The position numbers were made by a program, and so were the translations under genes. The notes beneath the pieces were generated by a model. The model searched no databases. It saw nothing but the letters and a program-made list of their open reading frames with translations, and was not told the origin of the DNA. From JAWXVE01 sp044425575 (GTDB lineage: Bacteria; Bacillota; Clostridia; Lachnospirales; Lachnospiraceae), in NCBI GenBank assembly GCA_044425575.1, contig JAWXVE010000010.1:1-42997 (forward strand): DNA of 42,997 nucleotides. The letters are read 5' to 3'. Shown here one piece after another: positions 1-7,980 of this stretch. Each line of letters opens with the position of its first letter. The first letter of the stretch is position 1.

Positions 1-91
1 CATTTCTCATAAATTCACTATAGAGGGGAACACTTCTTTTTATTATCTTATCATATTGCTTTTGATCTTGATTATATATTGCCTCTTGCAT
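1..91 (-). CDS. possible partial ORF running off the left edge
   Basis: An open frame on the minus strand starts with ATG at 91 and stays open to base 1, giving about 30 residues beginning MQEAIYNQDQKQYDK. No Shine-Dalgarno sequence is visible, and the frame is open upstream to a stop near 118-120 without a better start. It could be the start of a small gene or chance. The stretch 92-177 shows no other feature. Confidence 0.2.
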   Translation of the reverse strand, partial: MQEAIYNQDQKQYDKIIKRSVPLYSEFMRN

Positions 92-177
92 CGTTCTTAG
101 ATTATTTCTTAGTTTTCTCTAAGTAAAAAAATGATACATTACTTATCCCTTCGAGCATATATTACGACTTATCCCGA

Positions 178-1188
178 TTAATCTTGCCAATCTTCTCCTA
201 AATTAATATAGCTGTTGTCTATAATGGTAAATTCCCCTGGGTTCTCCACTGTGAATTTACTTGCTCTTCCATTGCCCTCTACCCATAATCCTATTAGTAC
301 ATCATTTAAAATATATGATTTGTACGTATCTATCTCACTTTTTGTGATATTGTGAAGTGCAATAAATTTTTCAATGGTTTCTTTATCCTCATAACTTGTA
401 TAATTGCTATACTTCTCAGGTTCTTGCTCAGACAGAAATTTAGAGCTAATTATAACCGGCTTTATGGTAAGTTCCTTTGTTTTTATGTCATATACGAAAC
501 GAATACTAAACGTTTCTGCTCTTGTATCATCATCTGTTTTCGCATAATTAATAGTCCCTGATCCACTTATACAGTTATAGTCATCCGTGAGAACACTGAA
601 AGAAACACTTGTACTATCCATCAAATAATTTTCATCCGTCTCCTTAAAATTGCCATCGTATATCAAGTAAAGATGATTAGTAATAGATCCTCCACCATAT
701 GTTTTTCCTACAAATGAATTTTCAGCAAGTGATGGAACATTAGTGAACCTAGTCAATACAAGGTTCGGTTTATCCCATGTGTAATACATCTCATCAAATA
801 CATTTCTCACTATAGCATAGTGCATCATAACTCCACCTATAGCTATACATAAAGTGATGCTCCACACTATTACTACTAATTTCTTCATTTCAGTCCTCTT
901 ATTCGTTGTGACTCCCCCACATTTAATTATCTTTAGAACATACCAAATAAACCAACCAATTATACTCGCAGCTATGCTAAATACACCGCAAAAAGTATAA
1001 GACAACCAAACTAATGAATCCCAAACATTGCTATTCACAACAAACATCACGCTAAAAGCTATTGTCGAGCCAACCGCTAGAATAATTGGGACGAGTCTTA
1101 ATACTAACTGTTTCACTTTGAAACATAGCAATATTTGTATCGTAAGCATCAGTAAAAATACTACTATTAAAAATGTGACTGTATTCAT
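178..1188 (-). CDS. membrane protein of unknown family, immunity-like
   Basis: I do not recognise this 336-aa protein. It has about three hydrophobic segments in its first 90 residues, a basic stretch, then another membrane segment (about 103-122). A long soluble domain follows, beginning near the motif FDEMYY, so the C-terminal two thirds are probably outside the cell. It is a paralogue of the 236-aa protein at 7055-7765: both carry FDEMYY and end with FTVENPGEFTI and INLGEDWQD. The DNA of the last ~95 bases is almost identical in the two genes, although the rest has diverged. Its ATG overlaps the end of the upstream frame (1185) by 4 bases, so the two were translationally coupled. A membrane protein coupled behind a toxin-like 3' end suggests an immunity role; this is inference. 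Confidence 0.7.
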   Translation of the reverse strand: MNTVTFLIVVFLLMLTIQILLCFKVKQLVLRLVPIILAVGSTIAFSVMFVVNSNVWDSLVWLSYTFCGVFSIAASIIGWFIWYVLKIIKCGGVTTNKRTEMKKLVVIVWSITLCIAIGGVMMHYAIVRNVFDEMYYTWDKPNLVLTRFTNVPSLAENSFVGKTYGGGSITNHLYLIYDGNFKETDENYLMDSTSVSFSVLTDDYNCISGSGTINYAKTDDDTRAETFSIRFVYDIKTKELTIKPVIISSKFLSEQEPEKYSNYTSYEDKETIEKFIALHNITKSEIDTYKSYILNDVLIGLWVEGNGRASKFTVENPGEFTIIDNSYINLGEDWQD

Positions 1189-1801
1189 TTCATTACACCA
1201 TTACCTTGCTTTAAATTGTTAATAAAGTTATAAGAACTGGGCCATTTTTTATTTAATTCTTCTATTGTTTCCACGCCTGCTCTTTCTATTATGGCATTTT
1301 CCACATCAGCAATCTTATTATTTTGCAAAAATTCCTCTGCCCTTTTGTCACCATTAGAAGTTTCATAATAATAGGTATTAAAGACATTCATAATAGACAT
1401 TTCACCATTATATCGATGAATGATATTATCTGCATCCAAGTCTGCCATATAATCATCATTACCAATGGAAGTATCACTATTTAATATCGAAGCTAAATCT
1501 CCATACATACTATCATCGCTTTTGGTTCCCAACACGACATTCCCATAGTCCCATAATCCCAAACCTTCTGTAGCGGAAGGTGCTATACCTGCTACAATGG
1601 TATACATCATATGTGCAAAAACATAGCCCTAGTTAGTTCCCCACAATCAATCTCTCCATCAACTTCTTTATACTCAATCCCCATTGCATTAAGATAGTTT
1701 GGTGTCCATAGCTGTCCACTATGGCTTGTAGATACTGCGTTTGCATTAATTTCATCTAGTGCAACCATGATTGCTTTTATACCTAATATAACGGTACGTG
1801 C
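1185..1801 (-). pseudogene. frameshifted 3' remnant of a toxin-like gene
   Basis: Two minus-strand frames read as one protein broken by a single-base loss. The upstream frame (1801 to 1607) encodes ...DGEIDCGELTR and then runs out of frame. Restoring one G near 1625-1630 (ACTAGGGCTAT) joins it to GYVFAHMMYTIVAGIAPSA, which continues as the open frame ending at 1185. The 5' end is also missing: the first frame begins just after a stop next to the end of the following gene and has only an internal ATG at 1768. The rebuilt C-terminal portion is about 200 residues, hydrophilic and Asp/Asn-rich. I cannot name its family. Its position directly before a coupled membrane gene resembles the C-terminal end of a polymorphic toxin followed by immunity, but no catalytic motif is recognised. 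Confidence 0.5.
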
Positions 1802-1804
1802 CTA

Positions 1805-2386
1805 TTATTGATATAAATCCAATGTTGCTAATACGTCGAATTTCCATTCATCATCAATTTTAATGAACATTAATTGCGTTTCAATTGTATACATGTATTG
1901 CGGTGCAAATTCCAAAAGATATTCTTTTTTTGCATTCTCGTCAATTTGGGAGACATCCACTTCATTTTCAGATATGTAGTTTACAAAATGATTGGCAACC
2001 CCATTATAATCACATAGTTCCATATCCACTGTTGCAGTTGCTGTTGCTGTTGCAGTTGCTGTTGCAGTTGCTGTTGCTGTTGCAGTTGCTGTTTCCTCTA
2101 CAAGATCGATGTTAATAATATCAAAATCCATCATTTCATAATAAACTTCATTTAACTCCTCATCTGCGATTATCATAAAAATGGATTCATCCCCATCATA
2201 ATATGCGTATTCTTGTGCTTTTTCAAAATCCAATTCCTTTTGAGCATTGAAAAAATCTGCTATTACTAATTCGACCATTTTACTCTCATCCTCTCCAATG
2301 TAATTATTTGAAATGAAAATTGTTACAATAGCTAAAATCGCTACTACACCGATTAAGATAATTGTTTTAAAAATTTTTTTTGACAT
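1805..2386 (-). CDS. membrane-anchored protein with Thr-Ala repeat
   Basis: This 193-aa protein starts at the ATG at 2386, preceded by AAGGAGAAC; the frame extends further upstream, but only through a gene relic. Residues about 7-27 form one hydrophobic helix after MSKKIFK, so it is a single-pass or uncleaved-signal protein with the rest outside. The middle holds ten consecutive Thr-Ala dipeptides encoded by a 6-bp repeat. The flanking sequence (ADFFNAQKELDFEKAQEYA, then a C-terminal stretch with FAPQYMYTIETQLMFIKID) is reminiscent of small extracytoplasmic domains in which one helix packs on a cone-shaped sheet (NTF2-like/DUF4878-like), but this is only an impression. The family is unknown. 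It lies among other secreted accessory proteins. Confidence 0.65.
   Translation of the reverse strand: MSKKIFKTIILIGVVAILAIVTIFISNNYIGEDESKMVELVIADFFNAQKELDFEKAQEYAYYDGDESIFMIIADEELNEVYYEMMDFDIINIDLVEETATATATATATATATATATATVDMELCDYNGVANHFVNYISENEVDVSQIDENAKKEYLLEFAPQYMYTIETQLMFIKIDDEWKFDVLATLDLYQ
2030..2092 (-). repeat. 6-bp microsatellite encoding (Thr-Ala)10
   Basis: Twenty-one codons alternate ACA/ACT and GCA. The pattern is also a perfect two-copy 30-bp repeat (12 bp plus 18 bp), which points to slippage or duplication. Changes by whole units would keep the frame and alter linker length only. Confidence 0.9.
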
Positions 2387-2403
2387 AAGTTCTCCTTTTC
2401 TTC

Positions 2404-2478
2404 TCAACCTGCAAACTTTGGGTCGCAGACACAAATAATTTCCGCTTTCCATTCAGGCTCTGTATGAAACGCCAATGT
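2404..2478 (-). pseudogene. scrap of a paralogue of the 7055 gene
   Basis: Read on the minus strand, this stretch encodes FHTEPEWKAEII before a stop at 2404-2406. The intact gene at 7055-7765 has FPTEPEWRAEIV, and the DNA around it (ccattcaggctctgta) is the same in both places. It has no start or remaining domain, so it is a leftover of a deleted paralogue. Confidence 0.6.
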
Positions 2479-2490
2479 GATGGGACATTC

Positions 2491-3489
2491 TTAATGAATC
2501 ACTTCAAAAGACAGCAACTCATAAATCTCTTGTGCTGATTCTTGTGAAATAAGATTGACCATACACACCCCCGCACTGGTTTCACCCAATCTAATATCAT
2601 AATACCACCTATATGCCTCATCCCCATAGAAGCTTTCATAGGATTCCGTTAAGATATAGTTCGGATACTCTTTTGTTGTTCGTTCTATGGTTCGCTCAAA
2701 ACCAATTGTTATTGGATCACGTTCATAATTCATTATACTATTGTAATATTCCCTCAAGAATACATATGCATAGACTTCTCCATCCTTACTGATTGTAACT
2801 TCTTGTAAATCATCTCGTACGGACAAGATGTACCCATGGTCAATATCTTCTTGCAAGTTGATTTTGATTTGTTCCCCTGTAGAAGATTCGTCAATAATAT
2901 AGGTAGACAGACCCATGTACGATTGCCCTGCATCTATTGTATGTTCTGCTTTGGATTCCACAAATGTTTCCATTTCCATACAAAAACGGTATAGTTCCCC
3001 TGGTGGATCATCAACCCCTTTCACTACATGGGTTGTCCCATCACTAAATTGTATTGCAATCTGCCATGTAGTGATAGGAATTGCAGTATCTTCATTGTAA
3101 AACCCACTCCACTCCAAGACATGGTACTGTTGAATCATAGACCAAGATGTCGCTACATCTTCATCTGTCATTTTATAAGTAGGGATAAGGGTTTCCACAT
3201 GGGTTTTCCCTTCTGTTACTAACTCCTTTGCAGCAAGGTCAATTCCATATATTTCGTTGGCGTGAGTCCCGCTAAAACCAAATACTATTTTCGCAATATC
3301 TTCTACCCTGTAATTACTCGTGGCATCTGATACCTCATAACTTACATTTGCAAATTCGCTAAGCGTTCCTAATTCTTCTTGGGTCAAAGTTTCTACTACT
3401 ACTTTATCATTACATACACATCCCACAACTATGCTAAGAACTAGTAAAGTGAGTCCCGCTTGATACATTCGAATCTTATTCATAGTCAT
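2491..3489 (-). CDS. lipoprotein of unknown family, copy A
   Basis: This 332-aa protein begins with a lipoprotein signal peptide (hydrophobic LTLLVLSIVVGC, lipobox VVGC) and should be anchored on the outer face of the membrane. AAGGAG lies upstream; either the first ATG or the ATG two codons later could be used. The mature part has about 310 residues with no motif I recognise. It is a paralogue of the next upstream gene (3535-4593): both have a (V/I)EDV/IxKI(V/I) segment near residue 65, an ITLQED or INLQED segment near the middle, and end with IYELLSFEV. Tandem paralogous lipoproteins beside a toxin-like remnant fit an immunity array, but they could equally be surface proteins. Confidence 0.75.
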   Translation of the reverse strand: MTMNKIRMYQAGLTLLVLSIVVGCVCNDKVVVETLTQEELGTLSEFANVSYEVSDATSNYRVEDIAKIVFGFSGTHANEIYGIDLAAKELVTEGKTHVETLIPTYKMTDEDVATSWSMIQQYHVLEWSGFYNEDTAIPITTWQIAIQFSDGTTHVVKGVDDPPGELYRFCMEMETFVESKAEHTIDAGQSYMGLSTYIIDESSTGEQIKINLQEDIDHGYILSVRDDLQEVTISKDGEVYAYVFLREYYNSIMNYERDPITIGFERTIERTTKEYPNYILTESYESFYGDEAYRWYYDIRLGETSAGVCMVNLISQESAQEIYELLSFEVIH

Positions 3490-3534
3490 TTTACTCCTTT
3501 AAATTTCAGAATAGCAAGGCACAGATTGACCTTA

Positions 3535-4593
3535 TTAATTAGTAGATGACTCTGTAACCACCTCAAAAGACAGTAGTTCATAGATTTCTCGTATGATTTC
3601 TTCCGAAATATAGCTACTCATATACACTCCCGAGTTAATTTCATCTAATCGAATCTCATAATACCAGTACTCCTCCGTGGATAATCGATCCCCCTTACCC
3701 AGAATATATTGTGGGTATTCTTCCACACTTCTCTCTAGGAATACAGTAGCGCTATTAAGTGGTGCTTCTTCCTCTTGTAAATAAGTTACACTTGTATCAT
3801 AAGGTCTTAAGAAGCCACTTGCATAAACTTCTTCCCCCAATCGTACTTCAAAATACGGCAAATTATCTCGCACTACTAAGGTATACTCATGTTCCGTATC
3901 CTCTTGTAAGGTTATTTTGATTTGGTCACCTGCTGTGCCATTTAAGATATAGGATGACATGCCAGTATACCATTCAAATAGTACAATCTCTTCTTTCATA
4001 AGATTGGGTTCTTTTGATTCGACAAACTCTCTTAGTGATTCCACAAATGCAAACCGCCCTTTTGGTAAATTTTCATAATAGGCATTGGTTTGTCCAGTGC
4101 TTGTTAGCATCGTTCCATCGCTAAATTGTATCAACAAATCCCATCCCGTCCAACCGTAGCGCCGTAAAACACTCTCGTCTAGTTCAGCGTATTCTGTACC
4201 GTATGAGCTATCCCATGTAAGAATATTATAAAGTTCAATAATAGTCAGAATCTCATTAATCTCCTCTTCCGTCATGGCATAATCAGCACCATCGTAGTAA
4301 GGTACTGGAAGTCTGGCGGTCGTATACATTTCTTGTGCACCTATATCAATGGCAAAGCTATACACGTACTTACCATATTCACCAGATGTATAGATTATTT
4401 TCGTAACATCTTCTATGGTATGTCCCGTTGTAGCCTCTGGAAATCTTTCTAAATTCATGAAAAATCCATACAAAGTACCTAAATATATGCTTTTCTCCTC
4501 CTCTACTATTTCTTCTTGCACACATCCACTCATGATCATACTGAGCAACAGGATTAAGCCGATTCCACTTCTGATTCCTATGTTTCTCTTCAT
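3535..4593 (-). CDS. lipoprotein of unknown family, copy B
   Basis: This 352-aa protein is placed at the ATG at 4593 because GAGGAGG lies seven bases before it; the ATG at 4599 would be only one base from that site. A signal peptide ends in the lipobox-like MSGC. The mature domain is paralogous to the 2491-3489 lipoprotein, sharing the blocks TIEDVTKI, TLQED and IYELLSFEV. It is followed after a 45-base gap by that paralogue, so the two are probably one transcript. Function is unknown; export and membrane anchoring are the only safe statements. Confidence 0.75.
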   Translation of the reverse strand: MKRNIGIRSGIGLILLLSMIMSGCVQEEIVEEEKSIYLGTLYGFFMNLERFPEATTGHTIEDVTKIIYTSGEYGKYVYSFAIDIGAQEMYTTARLPVPYYDGADYAMTEEEINEILTIIELYNILTWDSSYGTEYAELDESVLRRYGWTGWDLLIQFSDGTMLTSTGQTNAYYENLPKGRFAFVESLREFVESKEPNLMKEEIVLFEWYTGMSSYILNGTAGDQIKITLQEDTEHEYTLVVRDNLPYFEVRLGEEVYASGFLRPYDTSVTYLQEEEAPLNSATVFLERSVEEYPQYILGKGDRLSTEEYWYYEIRLDEINSGVYMSSYISEEIIREIYELLSFEVVTESSTN

Positions 4594-4834
4594 CTCCATT
4601 CCTCCTCGTATCTATGTGGTAGTCTATTTAAAAGAGTACTTTGATTTTACTTAGTGTTATGGCTTATGCTACTTATCCTTCTATATAACAAATTAGCAGT
4701 CCAAAAAACTTGACTGCTTTTCTCTATGTGTTTATTATTCAGTAAAGTATATATTATTTTTGACTGTTGTGCCGACATCACGTCTAATTGGTTGTTTTGA
4801 ATGTCTATTTGGTCGAATTTCGCACAAAATAAAG

Positions 4835-4872
4835 CTGGCACTTAGAATTCGTCTGAAAACTCCAAGTGCTAG
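4835..4872 (-). terminator. probable terminator after the GHKL kinase
   Basis: A nine-base stem (CTGGCACTT with AAGTGCTAG, one G-U pair) lies directly after the kinase stop and is followed on the minus strand by CTTTATTTTG. The rest of the 4594-4875 gap has a weak seven-base stem at 4695-4718 and no convincing gene. Confidence 0.45.
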
Positions 4873-4875
4873 TTC

Positions 4876-6144
4876 TTATTCATATGGGATTACAACAGAT
4901 ACAGAAAACACATTACTTGTATAATCTGTCCCTAATTCTCCACCATATTTTTCTAATATACGTTTTACACTTTTTAGACCAAACCCATGATTTGAGCTAA
5001 ATGCGTTTGTTGTTTTAAATATTCCATTTTTCTCAATAATGTCACCATTATGAGAATTGTCGATCAAAATTATTAAATTACCTACCTTGCAGTTTATTCT
5101 TATATCTAATATTTTTTCTTCTGATTTCTCACTTGCTATAATTGCATTATCAAGCAAATTTGCAAGTATAGCGGTTAAATCATGTGCCAAGATATTAATG
5201 GTAACTGGAACACTTACATCAAGGTTAATTTCCATATCAGAATCTTTTATACTATTCAATTTAAAATTTATTATGCTATCAATGACAAAATTATTAGATT
5301 TTGCAACTTCTTGACGATCCAGATCACCTAAAAGAGAGGATATGTATGTTGAAATTTGTTCAACATTTTCACTATTATATAATTCCGAAAGCATCACTAG
5401 ATGATTCTTAAAATCATGTCTTAACATTCTGATTGATTCTTCCGATTGATAAATTAATTGCATTTGGTTTTCTAATGCTTCGCTATGTTGTTTCAGTGTA
5501 TTTTGCCTATATTCAACGATCATAGAATTATATATTTTTTCATCTATCATAATCATTGTAACATTTACCACCATTAAAACTATTCCACTTACAATTATTT
5601 GCAGTAAGGTTATATAAGCATTGGTAAGCTGTGCCACAAAAAGATATAACACTCCAAACAAAACCACAGTAAAAGCCACACAATATATCTTGGAAATAGT
5701 ATACTCTTCTTTTAATGCATCAGTATATTTATTGATTAAATATACTACAATCAACGTAAATACTCTTACGAAAATCAAAATAGATATAGAATCAAACGTA
5801 CTTTCATTTAATCCTGTGGGTTCATAACCAAACAAAATGCTTGATGTAATTTCTATAACTAGTCCAATAGAACACATAAATGTTACGCTTAAAATCTTTT
5901 TTTGAAATGACGATGTGTAACATAAAGAAATGAGAAATAAAAAAACTATATTTACTAACAAGGTAAAAATGGCCATACTAGATATAAATAAGACAACTTC
6001 CAATGCAAGAAAAAACAAAACATATAATATATTTCGTACTTTAAAATTGCAATTTTTGTCATCGAAAAATGTTTCAGCTAACTTGTGGATTGTGAATAAA
6101 TAGATAAAATTGGTAAAAGTATATACTAATTCATAGCTTACCAT
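4876..6144 (-). CDS. GHKL sensor histidine kinase, AgrC-like
   Basis: This 422-aa membrane kinase starts at the ATG at 6144, preceded by AAGGAGAG; the longer frame to 6168 lacks a ribosome site. The first ~190 residues form about six hydrophobic segments. A dimerisation helix follows with the phospho-acceptor motif RHDFKNH. The C-terminal ATPase domain has the N-box LLDNAI and the G-box GFGLKSV, as in the AgrC/GHKL family. The start overlaps the end of the LytTR regulator gene by 14 bases, so the two form one translationally coupled unit. AgrC-type kinases normally sense a secreted peptide, but no AgrB or AgrD gene is visible here, so the signal is unknown. Confidence 0.9.
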   Translation of the reverse strand: MVSYELVYTFTNFIYLFTIHKLAETFFDDKNCNFKVRNILYVLFFLALEVVLFISSMAIFTLLVNIVFLFLISLCYTSSFQKKILSVTFMCSIGLVIEITSSILFGYEPTGLNESTFDSISILIFVRVFTLIVVYLINKYTDALKEEYTISKIYCVAFTVVLFGVLYLFVAQLTNAYITLLQIIVSGIVLMVVNVTMIMIDEKIYNSMIVEYRQNTLKQHSEALENQMQLIYQSEESIRMLRHDFKNHLVMLSELYNSENVEQISTYISSLLGDLDRQEVAKSNNFVIDSIINFKLNSIKDSDMEINLDVSVPVTINILAHDLTAILANLLDNAIIASEKSEEKILDIRINCKVGNLIILIDNSHNGDIIEKNGIFKTTNAFSSNHGFGLKSVKRILEKYGGELGTDYTSNVFSVSVVIPYE

Positions 6145-6859
6145 GTGATCTCTCCTTCTCAGATGCAATTAACATGATTCGTATGTTAGGAAGATTTCTA
6201 CGACTAATAAAAATTTCAGTTCCGTCAACTAAAATAAGGTTATTTTTTTGCAACCGCGCTATTTTATTAAAATTAACTAGGAATGCTGATTGTGGCGCAA
6301 TAAAGTTGTCGGAAAGTTTACTCTGAATATTTCGAATTGACTCATAGAAATAATCTTCTCCAGTTCTTGTTACTATTTTTGTTCTTCGTCGCTCTTTTTC
6401 AAAATACAAAATATCCTTAATTTTAACTTTGATAACATCATAATTTTTCTTATATTCAAAGGTTGTATTGTCTATATCCAATAGCTTTATTGCCAGATTC
6501 ATACTTTTTATAATTCCATCAGTAGAGATCGGTTTGGATAAAAAATACAATGGTTGAATATCAAACAATTCTTTTTCGTATCCTTGTTTTGAAGTTATGA
6601 ATACTATTTTACTACTATGATCATCAAACTCTTCTCTAATGGTTGTTCCCACTTTTATGCCAGTTGTCGTACCCAGTTCAATATCTAGAAAAATCAAATC
6701 AAATGCCTTTTCATTCTTAATATACAACAGCAAATCTTCACCTCTGTTGAACACCTCTACCTCTGTTTGAACAGTCAATCCTTTGGCATAGTCTAAAACC
6801 ATTTGTTCCATTAAAGTGCAAATAGTATTATTATCATCACAAATTGCTATTCTTAACAT
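6131..6859 (-). CDS. LytTR response regulator, AgrA-like
   Basis: This 242-aa regulator starts at the ATG at 6859, preceded by GGGAGGTATTT; the frame upstream to 6925 has no comparable site. The N-terminal receiver has the acidic pair in AICDDN, the phospho-acceptor Asp in FLDIEL, and a conserved Lys in LSKPI. The C-terminal ~100 residues are a LytTR DNA-binding domain (YFEKERRRTKIVT, then QSAFLVNFNKI). It is the first gene of the pair with the GHKL kinase. LytTR regulators usually control bacteriocin, toxin or virulence genes, which fits the surrounding secreted accessory genes; the actual targets are not known. Confidence 0.9.
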   Translation of the reverse strand: MLRIAICDDNNTICTLMEQMVLDYAKGLTVQTEVEVFNRGEDLLLYIKNEKAFDLIFLDIELGTTTGIKVGTTIREEFDDHSSKIVFITSKQGYEKELFDIQPLYFLSKPISTDGIIKSMNLAIKLLDIDNTTFEYKKNYDVIKVKIKDILYFEKERRRTKIVTRTGEDYFYESIRNIQSKLSDNFIAPQSAFLVNFNKIARLQKNNLILVDGTEIFISRRNLPNIRIMLIASEKERSHGKL

Positions 6860-6933
6860 AAATACCTCCCCATAGGATTTGTATCTTTCTCGAATCATAC
6901 CATAGCAAAGCGGAATAATCAACAAAACCCCTT

Positions 6934-7053
6934 CTATTCCTCCACTCGTTCTAAGGTCACTCGCTCAAAGATATCTTGTGCTGATTCCTCTAAATCATCT
7001 GGAAGCTCATCTGCTCCATTGTAATAGCCCTCAACCCATTTTATTTTTATCAA
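6934..7053 (-). pseudogene. 39-codon gene relic
   Basis: A short minus-strand frame (possible TTG at 7053, stop at 6934) encodes WVEGYYNGADELPDD and ends FERVTLERVEE. It lies directly behind the 7055 gene and has the acidic composition of the C-terminus of a normal protein rather than of random sequence. No ribosome site is visible. It looks like the 3' end of a gene otherwise lost. Confidence 0.4.
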
Positions 7054-7054
7054 T

Positions 7055-7765
7055 TCAATCTTGCCAATCTTCCCCTAAATTAATATAGCTGTTGTCTACA
7101 ATCGTAAATTCCCCTGGGTTCTCCACTGTGAATTTACTTGCATTGCCATTTCCTTCTGTCCAAAAAGTAAAGATAACCTCTTGCAGATAATATTTTTTGT
7201 ACTCTTCTATCATTTCTTTTGTTACGCCATATTTTTCAAAATATGGTAAAAGCACCACGGAATCTGTGCTATCTCGTTGAATCCCAGAAGTCACATTTGA
7301 AGACGATGAAATTTGAATCGGCTGAAAAGTAATAATTTTTTCTTTTAAATCGTACACAAATGACAATCTAACAATTTCCGCTCTCCATTCAGGCTCTGTA
7401 GGGAACCTGATACCTGTACTAAAGCTAATGACTCCATCTTCTGGATAAATAATATAATTTGCGAATGCATACTCTTTGGAAACAGCTTCATCATTTAATA
7501 CAAACATTATTCCATCCTCTATGGTGTTGAAAATAGATTCTCTACTAAAATAATCAAAATATTCAGCACAATTGGAATATCTTGCATATGTTGTATAGCT
7601 GTATGGAATAGGGTCATCTATCAACGCTGCATAGTACATTTCATCAAAAATATTGCTACATTTTGGGGGTAAAATCATAATCAGCACTCCTATTATGATC
7701 AATGTTATAAATAATAGCAGTATCCCTTGCTTAAGGCTCTTTGTATTAGACTTGAAATATTTCAT
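7055..7765 (-). CDS. membrane-anchored protein, paralogue of the 178 gene
   Basis: This 236-aa protein has a basic N-terminus and one membrane segment (about residues 15-32), then an extracellular domain starting at FDEMYY. It corresponds to the C-terminal two thirds of the 336-aa protein at 178-1188. The two share EGNGxASKFTVENPGEFTI and the terminal INLGEDWQD. Near-identity of the last ~95 bases beside weak similarity elsewhere suggests gene conversion or 3'-module exchange. GGAATGAG lies before the ATG. A good promoter lies about 80-110 bases upstream. Function is unknown; an immunity protein is my best guess. Confidence 0.7.
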   Translation of the reverse strand: MKYFKSNTKSLKQGILLLFITLIIIGVLIMILPPKCSNIFDEMYYAALIDDPIPYSYTTYARYSNCAEYFDYFSRESIFNTIEDGIMFVLNDEAVSKEYAFANYIIYPEDGVISFSTGIRFPTEPEWRAEIVRLSFVYDLKEKIITFQPIQISSSSNVTSGIQRDSTDSVVLLPYFEKYGVTKEMIEEYKKYYLQEVIFTFWTEGNGNASKFTVENPGEFTIVDNSYINLGEDWQD

Positions 7766-7845
7766 TTATCTCATTCCTTTCATGGCGCGTAATCTGTTAT
7801 TACTAATTTCAACACTTCATGTCACCGCAACTGTTTGTTAATAAT

Positions 7846-7874
7846 ATTTTATTGTTTTTCGATTCACATGTCAA
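7846..7874 (-). promoter_or_regulatory. sigma-A promoter for the 7055 gene
   Basis: On the minus strand TTGACA (7869-7874) and TAAAAT (7846-7851) are separated by exactly 17 bases, about 80 bases before the start of the 7055-7765 gene. Confidence 0.65.
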
Positions 7875-7980
7875 TAGGCAATACTTTTCATGTTCATAAC
7901 TTACAATATGCAAAAGTTCTTTTAGGAATAGAATTTCTATGATAAAATGAAATCATATGGAGTATGAAGGAGGACATAAC

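Noticed and set aside
4647..4841. 64-aa minus-strand frame after the GHKL kinase
   Set aside because: It has no ribosome site, overlaps the kinase terminator hairpin, and its composition is not protein-like. I also looked here for an AgrD-like precursor and found none.
7957..7980. ATG start of the aldo/keto reductase at 7957
   Set aside because: The strong AAGGAGG lies downstream of it and is correctly spaced for the GTG at 7981.
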